A stretch of 64,000 nucleotides of DNA from Eucommia ulmoides (lineage: Eukaryota; Streptophyta; Magnoliopsida; Garryales; Eucommiaceae). Below, one piece after another: positions 1 through 10,029 of the stretch (within the stretch, counting starts at the first letter, position 1; each line of letters begins with the position of its first letter). The DNA is taken from assembly GCA_016647705.1 (NCBI GenBank), contig CM028330.1, positions 29,654,649 to 29,718,648 of the forward strand, read 5' to 3'. The notes under the pieces are model-generated. The model was not told where the DNA came from and ran no database searches. It was given only the letters and a program-made list of their open reading frames with translations. The position numbers were made by a program, and so were the translations under genes.

Positions 1-231
1 ACATATGTGAGAGCAATTAATATCTTAATAGCCATATCAGTATCCTCATTATCACAATCTTTATCGTTCTTACTAAGAGATCCTTTGATTATCAAAACAA
101 GCAGTAGATTCACTTACAACATCAAGACATGCAGAAGATTCAGATGCAACATTATCCTGAGTATACTCCATGTGATCGTGTTTCGTTAGGATGTTAAGCC
201 TTATCGAGCTAAAATCACATCTCATACCAAT
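1..231 (-). mobile_element. Ty1/copia element: primer-binding site and leader (runs off window)
   Basis: This stretch directly follows the copia LTR at 232-2352 when read on the minus strand. The reverse complement of 219-229 reads TGGTATGAGAT, close to the initiator-Met tRNA primer site (TGGTATCAGAGC) of plant copia elements. It marks the LTR boundary and shows that the interior leaves the window to the left. No gag or pol can be recognised in the short part present. The open stretch at 7-189 has no recognisable domain. Confidence 0.6.
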
Positions 232-1508
232 TGTTGGCCCAAAAATTTACCCAAGAGATGGGGTTGAATTGAGTAGTTATAAAATTTAAATAATAAATTC
301 ATATTCAAGTTATCAATTTCCCTAAATTAATTGTTATCTTGTTGAGCAGTTGAAATACGTTTAGCTAAGGGCACACCCAAACAAACGGAAAAGTAACAAT
401 GCAACACACAATAATTTATCATAGTTCGAAAAGATAATCTTATAGAAAAGTAACAATGTAACACACAAGAATTTATCCTAGTTCGAAAAGATAATCTTAC
501 CTACGTCCCGTCCCTTGAGCACCTCAAGGATTTCTCAGTCCGCTACCCTGATTCTTTTCACAGGCTCAGAATTAACTTTCTCACTCTATTAAACTTATCT
601 TTTTTTGCAGAGTTAGGAAGAACCTTTACAAATCATTCTGATTCTATTACAGGAAGAATTAAAACCTAATCTTTTTAGAGGCTTAAGAGTAACCTATTTT
701 TTTTTTTCACAAGCTAAAGATCAAACCCTAATCCTATTTCTAGCTAAAGATTAAGTCCCATTTTTTTTCTTAGGATAAATATTAAAACCTAGCTACATTG
801 ATTAAATACCAATCCAAACGTGTCTAATCCCCTCAAACTCACAAATACAAAACATTTACCAGTTTCTTCCTACAAAGAGTTTCTACCACCTCAATACAAT
901 TATACTAAATTAATTTCTCAAAATATTAGGTGATATATTCTATGTGAGGTAGAAATTTGGTTTTAAACAATTTAAAGCACAAATGTCAAATAATCAAATT
1001 TCTTAAATAAAACCCGTTTTTGAAAGATTTTCACGAAATTAGATTTGAAAATGATTTTTTTACAAACAATTTATCCAACCAATTGATCAAATTATCTAAG
1101 AAATCAAAACAAACAACTTGGAAAGATCTCACTGGAATTCATCGAAAATGATTACAATAACTCAACAAGAAAACATAAACTGATGACCAAAAACACTTAT
1201 CTTCGATCAAGAATTCTTAACAATATCACGCATGAATTTTAGCGTAAAAATCTCTCTTATAATTGTCAAAAAATGTATGTTCTTGATTGATTTTTCTTAA
1301 TCCCATAGGCCTTTATTTATAGACTATTAACTAGACCTCCAACGGCTAGTTTTCAATTTTGAGGACTTAAAAAGACCCGTTGATTCCCCATATATCATAT
1401 ACTTATAAAACAAATATGTTTAATTTAAAAATACTCGTAGAAAAGCTCAATTTGGTCCTTAAAACTTTTTGAAATCAAAATCCTTAAGAATATGAAGTAT
1501 TTTTATCA

Positions 1509-1511
<3 letters not shown>

Positions 1512-1565
<54 letters not shown>
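1512..1565. repeat. (TA)n microsatellite
   Basis: Uninterrupted alternating TA of about 54 bases inside the copia LTR. The apparent tyrosine/isoleucine reading frames across it are artefacts of the repeat. Confidence 0.95.
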
Positions 1566-1567
<2 letters not shown>

Positions 1568-1629
1568 AAAACCATTTAATTCCCTTAAAAACCTCACTTG
1601 AATTCGTCAAAATTGAGGAGAAATGATTA

Positions 1630-1935
1630 AAAACCGAGTTAGTCAAATCTCTTGATGCTGACGTCGGTTGACTGACCACTAACATTGGTTGACCGTCCTT
1701 GTACAACGGTCACAATTTTAACCATTATACTGGTCTCTTTGTTGACTGACTCTACTAGTCGATTGACCAATTGGACTAGTAGGTCCTTCATTTTTCTTTC
1801 ATTTGGCTACTAGATTCGTTAGTCGACCGACCATACCCATCGATTGACTGAATCATTCAGTAGGTTACTCATTTACTTCCTAAACCCACTATTTTGGTTA
1901 TTTGATCGATTCTTTTCATCGATTGATTGAATTAA
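1630..1935 (-). repeat. Array of GGTCGGTTGACCGA-like palindromic motifs in copia LTR
   Basis: At least eight variants of a GTCGRTTGACYGA-like word (for example GTCGGTTGACTGACC, GTCGATTGACCA, GTCGACCGACC and TCGATTGACTGA) occur within about 300 bases. The same word recurs in the related LTR at 34600-34910. They lie in the presumed U3 half, upstream of the AGGATTAGG repeats. Confidence 0.75.
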
Positions 1936-2352
1936 TTAGAAAATACACCATTATAATTGTTCAAACCACTTTTTTTAATCAGGCCCTTAACCAAAATATT
2001 TTTTTGCTTTAACACATTATAAAAACTATTATATTGTTAAATTTATCACTTCTAATAAAACACATACAAGAATGATTTATTTTAATGTGTCGTGCATGAT
2101 CGTAATTCGGGTTTCATTAAAATTATAAAAGCAATGAGTCGTTTTTACGTGATTGTCTTCAATGTATTCAATACTTTTTAAATCTTCATTGCCCTCATTT
2201 TGCATCTATTATGAATTTTTCAACAAATTTCCTTCGCACTCAAATCTTTTCTTATTTTAATATATGGAACTTAAATATGAAACCATTCAATAAAAATATT
2301 AGTTGCATAGAGTATCAACTTTTAATTGTTTATCAAAACATTAGGTTCAACA

Positions 2353-4215
2353 TCCTCGACAGTGTGCAAACCAAATCTAGGCATTCTTAGAAAAAGAAAA
2401 GGAAAGAAGTCGAACGCGTTGAGACGATGGGTAAAATTCACCTAGCACGCCTATTGAAAAAAAAAATGCACCGAATGAGATTCCTCTCCTAGCGTCTCAT
2501 TGCCTGATATGAAACGACGACGCATGCAAACGAATTGTCGGGACTAGCATGCTTTGAAAATCGCGCGGGTCATTATGAGGATATTCTTGGGAAGTCGTGT
2601 GACCATCCTAGGTGACATTTCAGCCCTAAAATACTAGGCCTACCCCCTAAAACCTATACTCATGGTATAGTGCTCCCAGGAGCCAGGTGCCCTAACCAAA
2701 GACTACTGCCTGTCTGTGTAATTAATTCGAGAGAGAATGAAGCCTCATTCTCCTGCTTGGATGAGATAGTGGAGGTATTCTATCTCCATCCGGTTCACTG
2801 CTAACCAGGCCACGGCTATGAGTCGACTTCTCCCTCGAGGAACCAAGTTGAGGAAAAACATGAGAACTATCGGTAGGATGGACAATCCCCCACTTATAGA
2901 GGCCCTACCTTTAGCTGGTCAGAGTCATCTTGCAACTCTTGGTAGGTAAGATGGATCTGACGCAACTCATCTCAAACCGAATGAAGCACTGCCCGATCTT
3001 TCTCTCATTTATAGAATAGGTGGGTCTCACCAACGCTAGAAGCGCGTAAGTCTTGGAGCTCATCTTGCATAAGGCCTTTCCTGAACCTCCATCTCTTTTA
3101 CGTGAGCCTTGGTTTGCCTCCTTGGTTTTACCTCCTTATCATGTCGAAAACATAGAAAGCTACCTCGTTGAGAAGCTGCACGACGTAAGAGACGGCGAAC
3201 CCGTTTACCACATGTAGGTCGGCTCTCCACAGGCACTTAATTTCAAGAGGCTTGAGGACCAAACGGGACATAAGTCCATGGCATTAGAGGAATCTCTACA
3301 AACAGTAGATTTGAAAGTTAGGCCGGTGTTTCTCACCTCCTATACGAGAGGTATCTCCAACTAAGGGGCCATTGGCAGCGGCAAACTCGTTGTATCGCCA
3401 TCCCCACGTGGACCAGTTCGCCTATCTCCAGCAAGCGTATATAGTGTAGGAGGGCCCAAAGCCCTCATCTTTGGTTTCACCATTTAATCTTTTTAAAAAA
3501 GGGAATGAATATAAGAAACCCAGAAACACACTTTTGAAAAAGGAGAGTCCTCGAAAATCACCCAAAGGAAAAAGAGAGACAGGTGTCACCATGGGAAAAC
3601 TTGTGCTATAAGACTCCCAGAACAAGACCACCTAGTATAGGAGTCTGGGGAATACTAATGGCAGTAGATTTGGTCATGGTCTATCTAGCGAGAAAACCTA
3701 GGGAACCTATAAAATGGGTGGGTTGCGCCTAATATATTATTTGGCCCAAGCTAATCACCATTAGTGTGCCCTAGCCCCCCGGGGAAGAGTGATGCATTTG
3801 AAGAAGCCCAGGACTTATCTGAGAATCGAGTCTGCGGGTAAAATCATAGCGCGACGCTTAGTGGCAGAGGGTAGTCACTACCAAATTAGCAGAAAATATT
3901 CTCTTGGGGGTATGACGCGCAAGTAAAATAACAATCATCACGCCATAACAGATTAGGTGACTAGGCACTCTTCTTTCTCCAATTTGGACAAAGAACTCCA
4001 TAAATACTCGAGTAAGTCATGATCATGCCTAGGTAGGCGACATTGTGTTGTCTTTCACAATTCTGGGTAAATCCTATGTAATATGTTCATTGGTCATGCA
4101 TCCTTGTGTTTGGTTTTACACATTTTTCTCTCAACAAATGTTTACTTTCATGCAGAGACTTTTTGCCAGGATCCATCCCCATGGTGTTAAGAATTTATGT
4201 AGGAACCCCCCCGAG
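2353..4215. other. Unidentified block, seemingly GC-richer; organellar transfer possible
   Basis: About 1.9 kb that reads visibly richer in G and C than its surroundings, non-repetitive, and without a long reading frame or any recognisable LTR, PBS or transposase. Its texture (mixed composition, words such as GAAGCGCGTAAG-like runs, few A/T tracts) recalls plant mitochondrial intergenic or intron DNA, so a nuclear copy of mitochondrial DNA is my first guess. An old DNA transposon is the main alternative. The 62- to 69-codon open stretches at 3422-3631 (-) and 4045-4233 (+) show no known domain. Edges are approximate. Confidence 0.35.
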
Positions 4216-4938
4216 GCAAGGAACAAAGACTAGTTGGGACAAAATCATAAATTCACTGTGTTTTTTAATAATAGACCTTGTATAATTTTTGGTTAGATGA
4301 ATTTGTGGACATTATTTTCATTTATTAATTTTTGGTTAGGTGAATTTTAATCAATAGGGTTGTTTGATTATGTTTAATTTTTTTTTTTTTTAAATAATGT
4401 GTTCGGGTTTGAAAGTCATTATTTTTCAATTTATAAGAAAAGAATTTATAGGAACGAGGTTGTACTTTAATTTTTCGAAAACAAGAGGGTCTGTACTGGA
4501 AAGTTGGTCCTCTGGGTTTAAGCCTTGAACAATTTTATAATTTTTCTAGTAAAGCATTACCCGAGGCATGCCCAATCCACGAACAAATATAGTGATGATG
4601 GTAGTTAATATTTGTTTTAAATGTATGGTAAACAATATTCATAATTTATCTGCATTTAATTATTTCAAAATATAATTAAATGATTATCAAAACTGTTTAT
4701 TTTCGTTAGTTACCAACTCTGGCCAGAACGCCTTTCTTTGAGTGGAATCCACTCGTGGTATTATTGTTTGCAATTAATATTTGATCCATAGGAACAATTG
4801 AAGTTACAGCGTTTAAATAAAATGGACTAAAGTTAAAGGACAAGTTAAAAAAATATCAAAATTTAGGGGACTGAAAGTGTAAAGCATCTTGCATTCCCAT
4901 TTCTACCCTCTCAATCCACGAAAATAACTGACCCTGCC
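4216..4938. other. AT-rich intergenic region upstream of the PYL1-like gene
   Basis: AT-rich sequence with poly-T near 4378-4392 and no coding signal or recognised repeat. It would hold the proximal promoter of the ABA-receptor gene. I saw no clear CACGTG-type ABRE. Confidence 0.6.
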
Positions 4939-4944
4939 TATAAA
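4939..4944 (+). promoter_or_regulatory. TATA box of the PYL1-like gene
   Basis: TATAAA in the context CCTATAAACA, 71 bases upstream of the chosen ATG. Transcription would then start near 4970, giving a short leader of about 45 nt rich in CT (CTCTCT, TTCCCTCTTTCCC), as is common around plant starts. Confidence 0.65.
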
Positions 4945-5015
4945 CAACGAATGCTTTCCATTTCTTGCCTCTCTCTAAATTCCCTCTTTCCCTCTTTAGA
5001 TGCCGGCGGAGTGCG

Positions 5016-5654
5016 ATGGAGAAAGGAGAGACATCAATTGCAGAAGATCCACATCAAACTGATCAAACTATCACGACACACGATTTGATTCTCCCATCCG
5101 GCCTGAGCCAAGAAGAGTTCGACGAGTTGAAGCCGCTCATTACCGAGTTCCACACGTACCGAGTCAACACGGGGCAATGCTCCTCTCTACTCGCGCAGCG
5201 CGTTCACGCGCCGATCGACACCGTCTGGTCCGTTGTCCGCCGCTTCGATAAGCCCCAGACGTACAAGCACTTCATCAAGAGCTGCTCCGTCAAGGACAAC
5301 TTCACGATGAGCGTGGGCGACACGCGTGACGTCAACGTCATCTCTGGTCTGCCGGCGGCCACCAGCACCGAAAGGCTGGAGATGATGGATGATGAACGGC
5401 ACGTAACGGGATTCAGCATCATCGGCGGAGAGCACAGGCTAAGGAATTACCGGTCGGTGACGTCGGTCCACTCTTTCGAACGCAACGGTAAGATCTGGAC
5501 TGTTGTCCTGGAATCATACGTCGTGGATGTGCCGGAGGGGAATACTGAGGAGGACACGCGTCTCTTCGCGGATACGGTTGTGAAACTGAATCTGCAGAAG
5601 CTGGCTTCCGTCACCGAGGTTATGGCCCGTGACGGCGGTGGTGACGGCTACTAA
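5016..5654 (+). CDS. PYL1: Abscisic acid receptor, PYR1/PYL1 type (RCAR, START/Bet v 1 fold)
   Basis: 212-residue intracellular ABA receptor. When it binds abscisic acid it docks on and inhibits clade A PP2C phosphatases, which frees SnRK2 kinases. Visible signatures are the helix and pocket segment YKHFIK (83-88, with the ABA-carboxylate lysine at 84), the gate SGLPA (110-114), STER (117-120), the latch GGEHRLRN (137-144), ESYVVD (166-171) and the C-terminal helix with VVKLNLQKLA (188-197). TRDVNVISGLP and the RRFDKPQTYKHF stretch match the dimeric subfamily (PYR1/PYL1) better than PYL4-6 or PYL7-10. The unconserved first 25 residues and the Gly-rich tail (206-212) are typical. The gene is intronless, as is usual for this family. 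I use ATG 5016; an in-frame TTG at 4965 would only add a non-conserved stretch lying in the leader. The sequence looks intact. The exact paralogue number is an inference from similarity. Confidence 0.95.
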   Translation: MEKGETSIAEDPHQTDQTITTHDLILPSGLSQEEFDELKPLITEFHTYRVNTGQCSSLLAQRVHAPIDTVWSVVRRFDKPQTYKHFIKSCSVKDNFTMSVGDTRDVNVISGLPAATSTERLEMMDDERHVTGFSIIGGEHRLRNYRSVTSVHSFERNGKIWTVVLESYVVDVPEGNTEEDTRLFADTVVKLNLQKLASVTEVMARDGGGDGY

Positions 5655-5850
5655 CAGGTGATGATGTGAATATTCAAAAACAGCACTTCGGATGAAAGAA
5701 AACGAAAAATAAAAGAAAATTCATCTTTTCTTTACTTTTTTTCTTCCTCTTCGTTTTCTCTTTTGGTTTATGTGTTGCTTTTGTTTTAGAAATCAAGAAA
5801 AGGGCCTTGTTTTATTATAATGAATGTGGTATGTGCCATTTGATTCCCTG
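5655..5850 (+). promoter_or_regulatory. 3' UTR and probable polyadenylation region of the PYL1-like gene
   Basis: AATAAA at 5708-5713 lies about 54 nt after the stop. A T-rich stretch follows, and an AATGAA at 5819-5824 is preceded by TTTTATTAT. Plant poly(A) signals are degenerate, so the later site may be the one used. Confidence 0.5.
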
Positions 5851-6179
5851 GTAAAGGGCATTTTGGTTACATACTTGTACACAATTGTTGAGATGAGGTG
5901 GGTGTTATTTCAGTTTTTTGCCATTTTTAAAAGCATATTTCTTGTTTTTTGCCATTTATAACTGATTTGAACGTACTGTGATTATGTGATATCCATTTTG
6001 AATCATCAGAGTTAAAGCAATCAATTATCTATTTTTGTTAATGGCTGCCGTTTTGCTAAACTGTAATTCATTTTGTATGAGTCTTATCCCATGTTTATTA
6101 TTACTGTATAAGTCAAAGGAGTTGGTCCAGTTGACACTGATGTGACAAACCACTGATTATATGTTAAATCGGTAATTGG
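5851..6179. other. AT-rich spacer downstream of the PYL1-like gene
   Basis: No reading frame, repeat or RNA gene recognised. The sequence is AT-rich and ends at the approximate edge of the copia LTR. Confidence 0.5.
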
Positions 6180-6612
6180 TCTGACACTCGATATTTACCT
6201 AGTTAGGCAATTTAACTACCTCCATGAGTGAAAAACATTTTATTGATAGAGATTAGAGAGTTACTATTTACTATACAAGCTACCCACTCAAGTTTATCTC
6301 AAACAACTCGATCCCTTAAACCCTACCCTCAATTATATTTGTTTTTTCTATCCAAAATATCTGACAAAGATTGTAAGAAAATTCTCTGTACTTCTTTATC
6401 TTAAAGAATGCTCATTATCAAGATGAGATGATTTCTTTTGGCAAAGGGTCTTCTTGTTAATAGGCATAGGCAAAAGAAGTTGTTTTCAATCACATAACTT
6501 TGACCTAACCTTATTCTTCTCACCTAATAACCTACAACTCTTATATGACATTACTATGACAAAAAATCATAGTTGCTAAGTGGGTAAGGCCACCCATGTC
6601 AATTACTCACAA
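6180..6612 (-). mobile_element. Ty1/copia 3' LTR (short), fossil
   Basis: Reading the minus strand, a purine tract ending GGTGGAGATT (6613-6622) is followed by TGTGAGTAATTGACATGG at 6612, the usual copia arrangement of PPT then 3' LTR. An AATAAAATG signal lies in its second half. The far edge near 6180 is an estimate. The LTR terminates the fossil at 6613-8720. Confidence 0.5.
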
Positions 6613-8720
6613 ATCTCCACCCTGCATAAAGCCAATGAGATCCTTTCAAGAATTATTTCAATGTCTCGGGTCTTAGTAGGACACCCATCCTTTCGCCATA
6701 GACGCTTCATTAATCTTTAGTTTGTTTGATTGATCAAGTCCAACTAATGCTTGAACGCCGCAACTTCAAGTGGTTTCGTCATCATGTCTGTTGTATGAAT
6801 TTACTTCAGTGAAATTCTTCCTTCAGACACCATATTTCTAATAAAGTGAACTCTGACTTCAATGCTTTTAGTCATTTCATAGAACATCTGGTATTTAATC
6901 AGATGTATGACATTTTCCCATATATTGTTGTTAGTTCCTGTACGAACCCCAGATCGTTAACCAAACCATTCAACCAAATGGCTTTCTTTATTACTTCTAT
7001 GGATGCCATGTATTCAACTTACGTTGTAAACAATGCAACTTGAACAAAGAGTGAAGATATACCAAGTCAAAGATCTTCTCTTACCAAGATCTCCAGTATA
7101 GTCTGAGTTGGCATATCCATCATGACTGGCAGAAGTGTCGTTGCTTTTGTCAGACTAAACCAATGTCTTCAATACAACTCAAGTATTAGAGTATCCATTT
7201 CACAACTTGCCAATGTTTCTTTCCCTGTCGATCCATGTAACGACTGAACACGCTTATGCCATGTGAAATCTCTAGCCTAGTAGAAACAATAACATTCATG
7301 AGGCTACCAACAACACAAGCATATGGAACATGTTTGTTGTGGTTTATGTCGAATTGTGCAATGTCGCACAGTTCCTTCTTTCTTGCAGAGCTTGTTGAAA
7401 GTACCTTTGTAGGATTCCAAACCATTGTCATTTCTCAAGCACTTGATTTGTTTTCCAGTCTACTTCTCGATCATATTTTCATATTGTTTAAAATCACCAA
7501 AAACTTCATTCTTGTGCTTCAATATATATACTTAGACCTTTCGAGAGTAATCATCAATAAAGATCAACAAGTAACGTCTACCACCAATTGACGGAATTTA
7601 CAAGGGACCCTAAAGATCTTAATGAATATAATCTAGTGTACCTTTGGTTCAATGAACAACTTTTCCAAATTTTTTTGACACTGTTTGCCAAATATGTAGT
7701 GCTCATAGAAATCCAATTTGTCTGTGTTCTGTCCATCCAACAAGCGTTGCTACTTAGCACCTTTTGCGCTCGCTCCTATGTATGGCCTAATTGTATATGT
7801 TGTAAAATAGTAGTATATTTCTCTGAATTTGATGAAGATGCAGTGGCAGCAACACCCGTCATAGTACTTCCTAGGAGTATGTAAAGACTATTCTTATTCA
7901 CCCTTTTCATCACGACAAAAGCTCCTTTGGAAATTCTTACAATTCTACCTCCAACTTTGTAGGTACAACAGATGTAGTTGAACATACGCACGGAAATCAT
8001 ATTCTTTCTCAATTTTGGAACGTGTCTGACATCTAATATTGTTCTCACAATGCCGTTGAACATTTTAATCAAGATGGTTCCTATTCTAACAACCTTGCGG
8101 GCTTTATTGTTTTCTTTCAGGACTTTACCATCATCGATTTGTTTGTAGGTAGTAAACCAGTCTTTATTGGGACACATATGACAAGAACAACCTGAGTCTA
8201 AAATCATTTTTTCTCCAAAGTTTTTGACTGTGCAAGTGAGAAGATCTCCATCGGAAAAGGTTTCTTCCACAATACCAGTATCTCCAGAACTTGAGTTGTC
8301 AATTTTTCCTTTTTATTTTAGTTATGGATAATATTTTTGGATGTGCCTTTCCTTGTAATAGTTATAAAACTTGATCTTTCTAGGCTTTGATTTTAACCAA
8401 TATTTCACTTTGCTGCTCGAAGCGTTTACTGATGTTCTCCCTCATTTGTTAGAGCTTTCCTCTTTATTATCGACAACTTTTTTCTTCAACTCCTTGGAGT
8501 TCATGGTTGCATTAATGTCCATTATAGCGATAATATCGTTAAACATCATTGTATTGATAAAGTGCTCGTTTGAGGGTGACCAAAAAAATAAAATAAAATT
8601 AACTGATTGATCTTCTTCATCCACCTTGACATCAATATTTTTTGAATCAACAATGACTTTATTGAATTTGTCTAGGTGGTCTTGGACCAATATACCTGCA
8701 TTCATCTACAGCGTGTATAA
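6613..8720 (-). mobile_element. Ty1/copia internal region, broken fossil (gag, protease, integrase part, RT/RNase H part)
   Basis: Minus-strand copia polyprotein remains in the expected order. Gag-like sequence with NIDVKVDEEDQ and SKELKKKV lies at about 8442-8705. Protease and gag-pre-integrase sequence with ILDSGCSCHMCP lies at about 7776-8270. Integrase-like sequence lies at about 7440-7775, and RT C-terminal sequence with VGSLMN and GKKHWQVVKWIL at 7186-7431, then RNase H-like remains to about 6620. Most of integrase and RT is absent and the rest is broken in many places, so the copy is old. Confidence 0.8.
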
Positions 8721-8759
8721 TCGTTTCTTAAGATATAAGTGATTTGTCATTTACGGTTT

Positions 8760-9110
8760 AACTTCCCCAAAGGAAGTATAACTTCTTTTTTCATCACCCT
8801 CGGCCACAAGTTGAGGCACTTTTCATGTGATTTGATTTCTACGACAGAAGACTTCCTTTGTTCTTTTATCACCCCCGGCGGAAGTTGGGCATATTTTGTA
8901 AGATTAGGCCTCCTCGAGATGAAGCCTATCTCATCTGTCCCCAACCTTGTACTAGGTCACATTTCTTCACAATTAATCATTTCTAGCACTCGTTTCATCC
9001 CCAGTCTTGGGCTGGGCACATTTCATCCTAATTAATCATTTCTACCATTTATTTCGTCTTTAGCCTTGGGCTAGGGCACATTTTATGTCCTCTAATTGTT
9101 TCGAGCCTTA
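8760..9110 (+). repeat. Degenerate 60-80 bp repeats with CCCAGyCTTGGGCTGGG hairpins
   Basis: Four to five diverged units containing CCCCAGTCTTGGGCTGGGCACATTT-like sequence followed by TAATTAATCATTTCTA. The core is self-complementary (CCCAG.../CTGGG). Related single copies follow at about 9220-9250 and 9380. Confidence 0.6.
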
Positions 9111-9429
9111 GATCGGGATGTACAAGATTCCTCTCATAGAACTTATCAAATCTTTTGTCTCAGTCATGGACTTCGACACATTTTATCATATTTGGTTTCT
9201 CTCACGAAGTCCGCGTTTTACTATGCCCCCAGCCTTGGACTAGACAATATTTAATAACTATCTCGTCCTCCTTGACATTAGGTTAAAGATACTTATCATC
9301 ATCATCGGTTTCCTCTTTAGGCTTAAACCGAAACGTCAATATATAATCTGGTCTCCATGATAACCGTCTTCTTCATCTTTAGCCAATGGCTAGGATGAAA
9401 TTATCGGTTTCTTGAATTCAGACCCTTTT

Positions 9430-9745
9430 CCAACTCTAATGGGAGTTTGAATTTAATTCATGTGTTTGACCCGTTCTTCAATATAATGTGAGAATTTGAA
9501 TTTAGTTTATGTGTTTATCCCGCACTTTAATATAAAGCAGGAATTTGAATTTAATTCATGTGTTTGTCCCATTCTTTAATATAATTCGAGAATTTGAATT
9601 TAACTTATGGTTTACCTCATTTTTTACTATAAAGCGAGGATTTGATTTTTATGCTTTGCCTCGTTCTTCACTATAAGGCGAGAGTTTGATTTTATGGTTT
9701 TTCTTGTTCTTCATTGTAAGATAGGAATTTGAATTTAATTTCTCC
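9430..9745 (+). repeat. Tandem array, unit about 55-60 bp
   Basis: Five to six units of the form TTGAATTTAATTCATGTGTTTGnCCC then TTCTTTAATATAA then GnGAGAAT. Later units are shorter and more diverged. No coding pattern. Confidence 0.75.
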
Positions 9746-10029
9746 TTAGCCTTGCATTAGGCAGGATGTTTGTTATCGAAAGTTCGTACCTCTTCCCACC
9801 TCGTAGAAGGTTGGGATGGTCAGAACTACATTGACCTGATTCTTGGTATGTCCAAGATATGTAGGAAGTGCCTAATAGGTCTGGTTGAAATTCAGGAAAT
9901 GTCAATGATCAACATTCTCTGCCCTTATGTTGTGGCATATCCTTTCTAGGACTGTTCTGTTGACCCTCCTTAGAGCCTTATTCCTAGCCTTTTGTGGCAA
10001 GAATTCATCGTTCATCCAATAGACAAGGA

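Larger units (their letters stand above)
232..2352 (-). mobile_element. Ty1/copia LTR (5' LTR of a minus-strand element), fossil
   Basis: Read on the minus strand this begins TGTTGAACC and ends GGGCCAACA, followed by the primer site at 219-229. It is homologous along its length to the plus-strand LTR at 34136-36558. Both share the opening part, a palindrome array in the promoter half, AGGATTAGG-type short repeats and a CTCTTGGGT-containing end. It carries a (TA)n tract. Size and architecture suggest a SIRE/Maximus-like copia lineage (inference). Divergence from the other copy is considerable, so it is not recent. Confidence 0.65.

Noticed and set aside
4965-5015. Upstream start of the ABA receptor at 4965
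   Set aside because: That codon is TTG, the added residues are not conserved in PYR/PYL proteins, and it lies in the predicted leader. ATG 5016 fits family length.
5187-5435. Antisense frames of 72 and 82 codons inside the ABA-receptor gene
   Set aside because: Shadows of a GC-rich coding sequence; no domains.
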